Below, piece after piece: positions 1 through 5,815 of a stretch of 43,032 nucleotides of DNA. The notes below the pieces were generated by a model that did no database searches, was not told where the DNA came from, and was given only the letters and a program-made list of their open reading frames with translations. Position 1 is the stretch's first letter, and each line of letters begins with the position of its first letter. Position numbers and translations under genes: made by a program. The stretch is taken from the NCBI GenBank assembly GCA_002314675.1, contig DCGZ01000092.1, forward strand, positions 1 through 43,032, given 5' to 3'. Source of the DNA: Fibrobacter sp. UBA1765 (lineage in GTDB: Bacteria; Fibrobacterota; Fibrobacteria; Fibrobacterales; Fibrobacteraceae).

Positions 1-20
1 ATGACATACTGTATTAAATG

Positions 21-986
21 TCAAGAGGCTTTTGTACAAAAATTCGGTACATAAGCCTCTTTTTTTGTTAGTACCGCATATAGTTGTCTCAGTAACTTGT
101 TTGCCACGGCAATCAAGGCAACCTTGCTAGGCTTTCCAAGTTCCTTCAACCTATGGTAAAAAGCTGAACAGTCTGGATTAACTCTTGACGCAACAACTGC
201 GCACATGTAGAGCTGACCTCTCAACCTTACACATCCCATCCTGGATATACCTCCGTTTCTATGGATGCTTGTACCTGACTGCGCATTGCGGGGACTCAAG
301 CCTATCCATGAAATCAGACCCCTGGAACTGTTAAATTTTGTAACATCTCCAACGTGGGTGAAAAACTTCAAGGAGGTTTCCATGCCGATTCCAGGAATGG
401 TACAGGCAAGGGATACCTCTTCCGACCTGTTGGCCATTATTATGTCGCTTTGTTTCGCCTTAGCCTTTTCCATCAGTTCTTCTAAGGATCGGATAGTCTT
501 CTTGATCACGGCTACCGCAAGATCATCCTTCAAACAAACTTGAGATAACGAGTGCAAAACATTCTTGCTTTGACGGATCTGTTTTTGAAGATTGTCTACA
601 ACGGCATCAAGATGTTTGAGCCTTATGTCGTCGTCACTTGGGCAGAGCCATGGTTCAACAGTCTTTTCTGATGCAAATTTGGCGATTGAATATGCATCGG
701 CCTTGTCGCTTTTACACCGGCGCAAGTCGCTCTGCATATGCATTTTTACGGCGAACGGGTTCAGCACGGATACGGGCTTGTCTTTTTGGAACAAAAACCT
801 GGCACAGTTCAGATGGTATTCTCCAGTAGCCTCCAAGGCGAAATGTGCTCCGTCAGGAACTTCAGAAAGCAGCTTTCTATAACCCTTAGGATTGTTTTCA
901 AGCTTTATATGGTTCTTCCTGCCATTGAAAATCCAGGCTGCATCAAAGGTATCCTTTGATATATCTATTCCTATCCACGTTTCCAT
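21..986 (-). CDS. IS110-family transposase (DEDD recombinase)
   Basis: A 321-residue protein of usual IS110 length. The N-terminal RuvC-like DEDD domain starts with GIDISKDTFD, continues with ALEATGEYH (acidic residue two) and has SDKADAYSIAKF for the later Asp residues. The C-terminal Tnp domain has the family pattern IPGIG, GLSPRNAQSGTS, GGISRMG and LRGQLYMCA, with the serine expected to attack DNA in the SGTS region. A coiled-coil-like stretch (about 130-190) joins the domains. A good Shine-Dalgarno (aaaggag, 7 nt before ATG) supports the start at 986. The reading frame is undisturbed, so the enzyme is probably functional. IS110 enzymes are known to use an RNA guide encoded in the element; see the candidate at 1019-1194. 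Confidence 0.93.
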   Translation of the reverse strand: METWIGIDISKDTFDAAWIFNGRKNHIKLENNPKGYRKLLSEVPDGAHFALEATGEYHLNCARFLFQKDKPVSVLNPFAVKMHMQSDLRRCKSDKADAYSIAKFASEKTVEPWLCPSDDDIRLKHLDAVVDNLQKQIRQSKNVLHSLSQVCLKDDLAVAVIKKTIRSLEELMEKAKAKQSDIIMANRSEEVSLACTIPGIGMETSLKFFTHVGDVTKFNSSRGLISWIGLSPRNAQSGTSIHRNGGISRMGCVRLRGQLYMCAVVASRVNPDCSAFYHRLKELGKPSKVALIAVANKLLRQLYAVLTKKEAYVPNFCTKAS

Positions 987-1018
987 GTCGAGACTCCTTT
1001 ACTATATTAAAGTTGGGT

Positions 1019-1194
1019 AATCACCCCACGCCCCATTGTCCAAAGTTATTCGGCATTCGCGTTGCCAGCATACTTGTTCGGGGTCTTGGGTTGAAGGAGA
1101 TGGGTCCCAATGTCATGCACTGCGTCGTACGCTACCGAGCGCTCGGGTTGCCCATCTCCTACCCATTTCTAAAAGTAGACTTTTTGGGGTGATT
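1019..1194 (-). ncRNA. candidate IS110 bridge RNA in the non-coding end
   Basis: Read on the minus strand, the DNA upstream of the transposase is rich in nested inverted repeats. The outermost pair is aatcacccca (1019-1028) with tggggtgatt (1185-1194), 10 bp perfect. Inside it lie a short hairpin (aaaag/ctttt, about 1171-1185) and a 10-bp perfect stem (1095-1104 with 1151-1160) closing a 46-nt loop that itself contains ccgagcgctcgg (1135-1146). A further hairpin-loop region spans about 1030-1085, with a ggca/tgcc inner stem and cccc/gggg outer pairing. Two large loops on stems beside a DEDD transposase is the known architecture of IS110 bridge RNAs (target and donor loops). The assignment is inference from structure and position only. 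Confidence 0.5.
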
Positions 1195-1226
1195 TCCTTT
1201 GTTCCTTAATATAGGACCGAGCCGCA

Positions 1227-1256
1227 GACTACTGCGCTTGAAGAGCGCCAGTAGTC
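1227..1256. repeat. hairpin-forming intergenic repeat
   Basis: gactactgcgct (1227-1238) and agcgccagtagtc (1244-1256) form a long hairpin with one bulged base. It lies just outside the proposed IS end. No T-tract follows, so it is not an obvious terminator. Confidence 0.5.
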
Positions 1257-1271
1257 GCAAGACGAGCCTCG

Positions 1272-1296
1272 TCATTCCCGACTTGATCGGGAATCT
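1272..1296. repeat. small palindromic repeat (tcattcccga...tcgggaatc type)
   Basis: attcccga (1274-1281) and tcgggaat (1287-1294) form a perfect 8-bp stem with a 5-nt loop. This word family is a common dispersed intergenic palindrome in many bacteria; a diverged relative lies near 27678-27715. Confidence 0.5.
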
Positions 1297-1307
1297 AGCA
1301 TTACAAA

Positions 1308-1339
1308 ACGTCCGAGTTTAACAGACTCGGGCGTTTTTT
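1308..1339. terminator. rho-independent terminator, probably bidirectional
   Basis: The inverted repeat cgtccgagt (1309-1317) / actcgggcg (1324-1332) has one G.T pair and is followed by a run of seven T on the plus strand and by tttt on the minus strand. It insulates hipBA from upstream transcription. No plus-strand gene lies directly before it in this window. Confidence 0.7.
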
Positions 1340-1393
1340 TGTTACCACGCACAATCCGTCGCATGTTTTCGCAAAATTTAATTCTTTATTTTT

Positions 1394-1428
1394 AACGATT
1401 TAAATAAATAAAATAACATTTAATCGTA
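1394..1428. promoter_or_regulatory. candidate HipB operator / hipBA promoter region
   Basis: aacgattta (1394-1402) and taatcgta (1421-1428) form an imperfect inverted repeat in very AT-rich DNA 70-100 bp before hipB. HipB proteins repress their own operon by binding palindromes, so this is the best operator candidate. A -10-like tatattta at 1471-1478 lies just before the gene. The E. coli HipB box was not found. Confidence 0.3.
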
Positions 1429-1482
1429 TTTTTTAAAGAAAAGTATATCACTTCAAAATAAAAAAATGTATATTTAAGCCAT

Positions 1483-1488
1483 GGAGGA
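1483..1488 (+). promoter_or_regulatory. Shine-Dalgarno that decides the hipB start
   Basis: ggagga lies 7 nt before the ATG at 1496. It overlaps the first codons of the longer reading frame that starts at ATG 1481, which has no such site. The downstream ATG is therefore preferred. Confidence 0.7.
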
Positions 1489-1495
1489 ATACAGC

Positions 1496-1915
1496 ATGGT
1501 CAAGTACACAGTTTTTTCAGAAGAAGCAATTCTTGCAGAATTCGGCAAACGCATTGCAAACTATAGACTCAACAACAATTGGACTCAAGCGGAACTTGCA
1601 AACAAGGCGGGCGTCAGCAAAAGCACCGTGGAACACATCGAAAAAGGCCAATCCACGCAACTTTTGAACATGGCAAAAATTTTGCATGCCTTGGGTTTTT
1701 TGAACCAATTTTTAAACATTGTTCCTGAACTTGGCCCAAGCCCTATGGAACTTTTAATGCAGTCCAAGAACCAGCAAAAGAACAAGCGCAAGCGCGCCTC
1801 CAAACAAAAAAAACAAAACCAGGGGCAGGCAAATGATTTTGACGCACCTGGCCTTACCGCAACAAGCATTGCCGCAGAGCCAAAGGCCGCATGGGTCTGG
1901 GACGAAGACAAATAA
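1496..1915 (+). CDS. hipB: HipB-like XRE-family antitoxin / repressor
   Basis: A 139-residue protein starting MVKYTVFSEE. An XRE helix-turn-helix spans about residues 20-70 (FGKRIANYRL, WTQAELANKAGVSKSTVEHI). After it comes a lysine/glutamine-rich low-complexity tail (about 85-115, QQKNKRKRASKQKKQNQ) and a short end with WVWDEDK. E. coli HipB is much shorter and has a C-terminal Trp tail that marks it for proteolysis and contacts HipA; the Trp-containing end here could act similarly, but that is inference. hipA follows after 18 bp, so the two genes are almost certainly one operon repressed by this protein. Start chosen by the ggagga site. Confidence 0.88.
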   Translation: MVKYTVFSEEAILAEFGKRIANYRLNNNWTQAELANKAGVSKSTVEHIEKGQSTQLLNMAKILHALGFLNQFLNIVPELGPSPMELLMQSKNQQKNKRKRASKQKKQNQGQANDFDAPGLTATSIAAEPKAAWVWDEDK

Positions 1916-1933
1916 GTCCTTCCGGGAGGTTTC

Positions 1934-3277
1934 ATGATCGCTGTCGAAGTAAAGCTTTGGGGAACAACCATCGGCGCGCTTTCCATGCTAGAAGGCGAAT
2001 CCGTAGCACATTTCGAATATGCCCCCGCATTCATCGGCGCAGGCATCGAGCCCTCGCCCATCACCATGCCCGTAAGCCGCCAAATTTATACGTTCCCGCT
2101 TCTATCAAACACTTTTAAAGGCCTGCCTGGGCTTTTCGCGGACTCCATTCCAGACAAGTTCGGCAACAAGCTCATCGACTCCTGGCTAGTAAAGCAAGGG
2201 CGTAATCCCGAATCTTTTACAGCCTTGGAGCGACTCTGCTACACGGGCAACCGCGGCATGGGAGCTCTGGAATTTTACCCAGTAGAAGGCCCCGCTGCAA
2301 ACGAGAACGACATTCTGGATGTAGAAAATTTGCGAAACTTCGCCGCAAGCATTTTGGACAGCCGAAAAAACTTTAAGACAAACATCGGTAAAGCAGGCAA
2401 AATTGCAACAGTTGCCGCAAGCAAAGTACCCGCCATCAGGACAAAGAAACAGCAACAGACCTTCGAGCAAATCCTTCGGGTAGGCACATCCGCAGGCGGC
2501 GCAAGAGCAAAAGTGCTCATCGCCATCGACGAGGCCTCCGGCGAAATCCGCTCAGGCCAGGTAGCAACCGGCGAAAACTTTTCCTACTGGCTTTTAAAAC
2601 TGGACGACGTGCAAAACAACAGCGACAAGGAAAAGGCGGACCTCCAAGGCTACGGCCCAATAGAATACACTTACTACCAAATGGCACTTGCCGCAGGTAT
2701 CCAGATGTCGGAATGCAGACTGCTTGAAAACAGCGGTCACAGGCACTTTATGACAAGGCGCTTCGACCGCCTTGCCGGCGGGAAAAAACTGCATTACCAG
2801 TCTCTTTGCGGACTCGCCCACTACGATTTTAACGCCGCAGGAGCCTACAGCTACGAGCAGGCAGTTACAGTTATCAAGCAGCTCGGGCTCGGTTACGACA
2901 CGCTGGAAGAGTTTTTCCGCAGGGCAGCCTTCAACATCTGTGCCCGCAACCAGGACGACCACGCAAAGAACATTGGTTTCCTGATGAACAAGCGAGGCGA
3001 ATGGAGCCTTGCCCCCGCATTCGACATGACATACGCCTACAACCCGGGCGGACTCTGGACCGGCACCCATCAGCTTACCTTCAACGGCAAGCGGGACAAT
3101 TTTACCGTTGATGATTTCAAGAACTTGGCAAAATTTGCCGGCTTAAAACAGGGGCGTTTCAAAAAAATTCTAGTCGACGTACAGGACGCAGTCAGCCAAT
3201 GGAACAAGCTCGCCAAACAAAACGAAGTTAGAGCCGAATATATCAAGCAAATTAAGGCTGCACATAGGATGTTTTAA
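1934..3277 (+). CDS. hipA: HipA-family serine/threonine kinase toxin
   Basis: A 447-residue protein with full HipA architecture: an N-terminal HipA_N-like domain (about 1-110, ending around FTALERLCYTGNRGMGAL) and a C-terminal PI3/4-kinase-like domain. The glycine-rich loop VGTSAGGARAK is at 183-193, with Ser186 near the position of the autophosphorylated serine of E. coli HipA. The catalytic motif ARNQDDHAKN puts the catalytic Asp at 341 and the metal-binding Asn at 346, and APAFDMTY supplies the second metal Asp (364). All key residues are present, so the kinase should be active. HipA of E. coli phosphorylates GltX and induces dormancy; the substrate here is unknown. ggaggtttc gives a good ribosome-binding site. 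Confidence 0.93.
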   Translation: MIAVEVKLWGTTIGALSMLEGESVAHFEYAPAFIGAGIEPSPITMPVSRQIYTFPLLSNTFKGLPGLFADSIPDKFGNKLIDSWLVKQGRNPESFTALERLCYTGNRGMGALEFYPVEGPAANENDILDVENLRNFAASILDSRKNFKTNIGKAGKIATVAASKVPAIRTKKQQQTFEQILRVGTSAGGARAKVLIAIDEASGEIRSGQVATGENFSYWLLKLDDVQNNSDKEKADLQGYGPIEYTYYQMALAAGIQMSECRLLENSGHRHFMTRRFDRLAGGKKLHYQSLCGLAHYDFNAAGAYSYEQAVTVIKQLGLGYDTLEEFFRRAAFNICARNQDDHAKNIGFLMNKRGEWSLAPAFDMTYAYNPGGLWTGTHQLTFNGKRDNFTVDDFKNLAKFAGLKQGRFKKILVDVQDAVSQWNKLAKQNEVRAEYIKQIKAAHRMF

Positions 3278-3361
3278 ATTTATCCCCTTCATCAGCCCAA
3301 TTTTAAAAGCAAAATCGGTAAAATCAAATAGAACAATACAAACAAAACGAATTCTACAAAA

Positions 3362-3391
3362 ACAAAAAGCCTATACCCCAAGGCATAGACT
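3362..3391 (-). terminator. rho-independent terminator after the first Rpn gene
   Basis: On the minus strand agtctatgcc / ggtataggct (10 bp with two G.T pairs, ttgg loop) is followed by tttttgttttt. It lies 40 bp beyond the stop codon of the gene at 3432-4442. Confidence 0.7.
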
Positions 3392-3431
3392 TCATATAAC
3401 AAAAAAAATTCTTGACAGTAGAAATTTTGGC

Positions 3432-3695
3432 TTACACAGAAGCAAGATTTTTCTGGATAGCTTCAACATCTGCAAGAGAAACACCAAAAATTTTAGAGGC
3501 AGCTTCAGTAGTCATTCCTTCACGAAGGTTCCTCGCAATCAGGTTGCGTTCTTTTTCAGCGACCTGTTTTTCAACCTGTTCCGCTACCTGCTTTTCAACC
3601 TGTTCCGCGACCCTCTTAGGAAGCTCCACTGCAACTTGTTCAGCGACTTCGCGCTTCAGCTGGATTGCCATTTCGTATTCGTAATCCAACGCCAT
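3432..3695 (-). CDS. possible internally initiated short Rpn product (RpnS-like, copy 1)
   Basis: Within the first Rpn gene, ATG at 3695 is preceded by ggagg with a 5-nt gap, a near-ideal ribosome-binding site, and lies in frame (codon 250). It would give an 87-residue protein made only of the coiled-coil repeats and the C-terminal helical segment, without the nuclease core. In E. coli, Rpn genes are known to encode such short C-terminal proteins from inside the gene, and these block the full-length nuclease. The site is seen; its use is inference. Confidence 0.45.
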   Translation of the reverse strand: MALDYEYEMAIQLKREVAEQVAVELPKRVAEQVEKQVAEQVEKQVAEKERNLIARNLREGMTTEAASKIFGVSLADVEAIQKNLASV

Positions 3696-4442
3696 CTTAG
3701 CCTCCGTGCAAAAGTATAACGCATCAAAATTACATAATTCTGCGCTTTTCTGCAAGGCAGCAAATACCGGATCGGCAAATTCCCATTTTTCCTCGTTGTT
3801 AATTGCATCAATAGCGCGTAACCACTGCGCAAGGCGGCAACTGTCCTCGGAGTCGTCATATTCCAGGAACTTTGCCACCTCAACGAGTTTCAGCACCTGT
3901 TTTTCGTAAAACACCTTGCCGTTCTCATCCTTCAAAAGGATTGAATGCAGGTAATTCCTGTCGCCATTGTAAATGGGTTCATTGAACAACTGCACACTGA
4001 CTGTGTAGAGGCTTTTCAAATGGTACTTTTCTCCTGTGTGAAGCATTGGAATCGTATCGCGAGCCATGTAGTAGACAAGTCGATCCTTAAAAAACGAATC
4101 GCCTTCATGTTGGAATTCAAGAACAATCCTGTCACCTTCCCAGTCTGCGACGATATCTGAATTTGTATGCTTTACTCCAATTTCAGCTCCTCGCTCGGTG
4201 CGTGAAAATTTAAGTTTCTTGATGCGATTGTCGCCTTCAAGCTTAAAGATTGCATTAAGCAAATCAATAGCCAACTTTTCATGAGCCTCGGTTCCGAAAA
4301 TCGTCTTTGCAATGGCGTCGCTATAGATGTAGGCGTACTTGTATTTTTGTCGATACCCGTTCAAGACTTCTTGAGGGTCCCTGTTTTCGTTGATGGCACG
4401 CTTCATGTCGGCAAGCATCTGCCCGAACTGCTTTCTGTTCAT
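3432..4442 (-). CDS. Rpn-family recombination-promoting nuclease / PD-(D/E)XK 'putative transposase' (copy 1)
   Basis: A 336-residue protein. The N-terminal two thirds carry the PD-(D/E)XK core of the Rpn (PDDEXK_2) family: SDIVADW (Asp96) followed by RIVLEFQHEG, giving the E-x-Q metal-binding pair (Glu109, Gln111), then FFKDRLVYYMARD. The C-terminal third is coiled-coil-like, with eight-residue repeats (VAEQVEKQ) and a final small helical segment (MTTEAASKIFGVSLADVEAIQ). Rpn proteins are DNA endonucleases linked to recombination and phage defence. aaaggag before ATG 4442 supports the start. An in-frame internal start at codon 250 is described separately. Codon choice is like that of the neighbours. 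Confidence 0.88.
   Translation of the reverse strand: MNRKQFGQMLADMKRAINENRDPQEVLNGYRQKYKYAYIYSDAIAKTIFGTEAHEKLAIDLLNAIFKLEGDNRIKKLKFSRTERGAEIGVKHTNSDIVADWEGDRIVLEFQHEGDSFFKDRLVYYMARDTIPMLHTGEKYHLKSLYTVSVQLFNEPIYNGDRNYLHSILLKDENGKVFYEKQVLKLVEVAKFLEYDDSEDSCRLAQWLRAIDAINNEEKWEFADPVFAALQKSAELCNFDALYFCTEAKMALDYEYEMAIQLKREVAEQVAVELPKRVAEQVEKQVAEQVEKQVAEKERNLIARNLREGMTTEAASKIFGVSLADVEAIQKNLASV
3562..3609 (-). repeat. 24-bp tandem repeat (two units) inside Rpn copy 1
   Basis: Units 3562-3585 and 3586-3609 differ at two of 24 positions and encode the eight-residue repeat VEKQVAEQ twice. Because 24 is a multiple of three, gain or loss of a unit would keep the frame and only change coiled-coil length. 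Confidence 0.75.
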
Positions 4443-4489
4443 AAATTCTCCTTTTAAGTATTCCTATAAGCAAGTCTTTGCGCTCTTGC

Positions 4490-4579
4490 ATATAGAAACG
4501 CTTTTTACAAGAATTTGGGAACCAGGAATTTTCAAAAAATCGAAATTTTACAAACTTTACATAAACAACAAAAAAGTTC
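4490..4579. repeat. 90-bp direct repeat, copy R1
   Basis: Matches 5661-5750 with only about three differences over 90 bp (from atatagaaacg to aaaaagttc). It lies between the two Rpn genes, upstream of copy 1, and ends in the first arm of a terminator hairpin. It probably carries promoter sequence for the downstream Rpn gene. Confidence 0.85.
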
Positions 4580-4596
4580 GCCAATCGACGAACTTT
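4568..4596 (-). terminator. terminator after the second Rpn gene
   Basis: On the minus strand aaagttcg / cgaacttt (8-bp stem, arms 4573-4580 and 4589-4596) runs into a T-tract (tttttt). It lies about 30 bp past the stop of the gene at 4626-5609. Confidence 0.65.
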
Positions 4597-4625
4597 CAAG
4601 CTAATGAAACAACTTTAATTTTCGG

Positions 4626-4793
4626 CTAGCTCTTGCTATTTGCGATTTCACTAGCCTTGGCGATCAGCTCTTTTGAAACGCCCAAAGACGCTAAAGCCTC
4701 GGCAAGTTTTTCTTCACCGCGTGCCTCGCCACGGAGTTCCGCATCGTGCTCAATGCTTGCGATGGTGCATTCGCGTTCCTTCTTGGTAATCAT
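4626..4793 (-). CDS. possible internally initiated short Rpn product (RpnS-like, copy 2)
   Basis: In the second Rpn gene, ATG 4793 (codon 273, in frame) is preceded by aggagg with an 8-nt gap. The site lies in the acidic stretch, where the codons GAG GAG are used directly after GAA GAA. The product would be 55 residues (starting MITKKERECT), again just the C-terminal segment without the nuclease core. That both diverged paralogues have an internal start of this quality at the equivalent place strengthens the case for each. Confidence 0.45.
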   Translation of the reverse strand: MITKKERECTIASIEHDAELRGEARGEEKLAEALASLGVSKELIAKASEIANSKS

Positions 4794-5609
4794 TGGCGGT
4801 TCCTCCTCGAGTTCTTCGTCATCTTCAGCCCTGATGCGTTCAAGAGCCTCCGTCACTGCATCATTCTTGACCTTGATTTCTGCCGTGCTCGCAAAGGCGT
4901 GCTTCAAAACATAGATCCACTGGTCTTCGGCGGATTCAAGTTCATCAGCGGACTTCGTAAAATTAGGCAGTTGCAGAAAAATATACTTAATGCGTTCGGT
5001 AATTGGCAAGAGTTCGCCATTTTTAAGGTCGTTTTCACTATGCATCATCCAGCAGTCCCATGTTTCCGTAGAGTTTTTCGGCAAAGCAAAATTGCAGACC
5101 CACACGTTTACGGTATCAGGGAGTTCATAAATCTGGCGACGACGCAGAAGCTTTTCTTCCTTTGTTAGTTCTGGTGGATTGCGTGATTCCTTTTTTCGCT
5201 TATCTTCGTCAGAGCGCGCCTTGTCCAATTCTGCCTTTGCCTTCAAAAGAAGCGCGGAGCCATAAGTCAAAACACGGTCTTCAAAGAAGTCATGTTTCAA
5301 ATTCTGAACTTCCACATCGATCGCTCGACCATCACGAGTTTGTGCGCGAATGTCAAAGCTCCAGGTTTCCTTTTCTGCGCCGGAACCATCCGCCACCACA
5401 TAGGAAATTTTCTTGGTCTTGAACCGGAGCTTTTCGATTTCATGTTCTGCGTCAAGATGCAAAACGCCATTCAAAAAATTTGTCAGAGAACTCACGCTGG
5501 ACAACAATTTTTTGAAACCGCGATCGCTCAATGGATTTTCGTAAACGCCTCCCGGCACGACTTTGCCTGCAGGGAGTTCCAAATCCTGGTTTGTAATTTT
5601 ATTTGCCAT
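4626..5609 (-). CDS. Rpn-family recombination-promoting nuclease / PD-(D/E)XK 'putative transposase' (copy 2)
   Basis: A 327-residue protein that opens with the family signature NPLSDRGFKKLLS (about 25-37) and has the nuclease core WSFDIRAQT (Asp86) ... AIDVEVQNLKHDFFEDRV (Glu100, Gln102). A charged insertion (about 125-160, KARSDEDKRKKES) precedes VWVCNFALP. The C-terminal part is acidic (DDEELEEEPP) and then a short domain (ITKKERECTIASIEHDAELRG, GEEKLAEALASLG). It is clearly a paralogue of the neighbour but strongly diverged. No good Shine-Dalgarno precedes ATG 5609. It lies between 90-bp direct repeats. Role in recombination or phage defence follows from the family only. Confidence 0.87.
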   Translation of the reverse strand: MANKITNQDLELPAGKVVPGGVYENPLSDRGFKKLLSSVSSLTNFLNGVLHLDAEHEIEKLRFKTKKISYVVADGSGAEKETWSFDIRAQTRDGRAIDVEVQNLKHDFFEDRVLTYGSALLLKAKAELDKARSDEDKRKKESRNPPELTKEEKLLRRRQIYELPDTVNVWVCNFALPKNSTETWDCWMMHSENDLKNGELLPITERIKYIFLQLPNFTKSADELESAEDQWIYVLKHAFASTAEIKVKNDAVTEALERIRAEDDEELEEEPPMITKKERECTIASIEHDAELRGEARGEEKLAEALASLGVSKELIAKASEIANSKS

Positions 5610-5660
5610 AAATCAATTCGGATTCATTGGAAACATTTCCAAAGGAGCATTTCACTCGTT

Positions 5661-5750
5661 ATATAGAAACGCTTTTTTCAAGAATTTTGGAACCGGGAAT
5701 TTTCAAAAAATCGAAATTTTACAAACTTTACATAAACAACAAAAAAGTTC
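5661..5750. repeat. 90-bp direct repeat, copy R2
   Basis: Second copy of the repeat at 4490-4579, upstream of the second Rpn gene. Together the copies bracket that gene and could recombine to delete or duplicate it. Confidence 0.85.
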
Positions 5751-5773
5751 CCGACATAACCGGGAACTTTTTG
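5741..5773. terminator. bidirectional terminator after the collagen-like gene
   Basis: aaaaagttcccg (5742-5753) and cgggaacttttt (5761-5772) form a 12-bp perfect stem with T-tracts on both strands. The hairpin and its flank up to about 5800 resemble 10591-10651 downstream of argG, so this is a repeated terminator module. Confidence 0.8.
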
Positions 5774-5815
5774 CAATCTACATTTACGCGAACAAGTGTT
5801 GTACAAGCAATAGCC

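Larger units (their letters stand above)
1..1200 (-). mobile_element. IS110-family insertion sequence (right-hand limit approximate, left limit may lie outside the window)
   Basis: The element consists of a single minus-strand transposase gene (21-986) and about 210 bp of non-coding DNA upstream of it. IS110 elements lack conventional terminal inverted repeats and carry a long non-coding end beside the transposase, and that is the layout here. No flanking target duplication could be identified, as expected for this family. Similar words lie just outside both ends of the gene (tactgtattaaatg at 8-21 and tactatattaaagt at 1000-1013). The outer limits are inferred: the inverted-repeat structure ends near 1195, and the other end may run past base 1. 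Confidence 0.7.
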
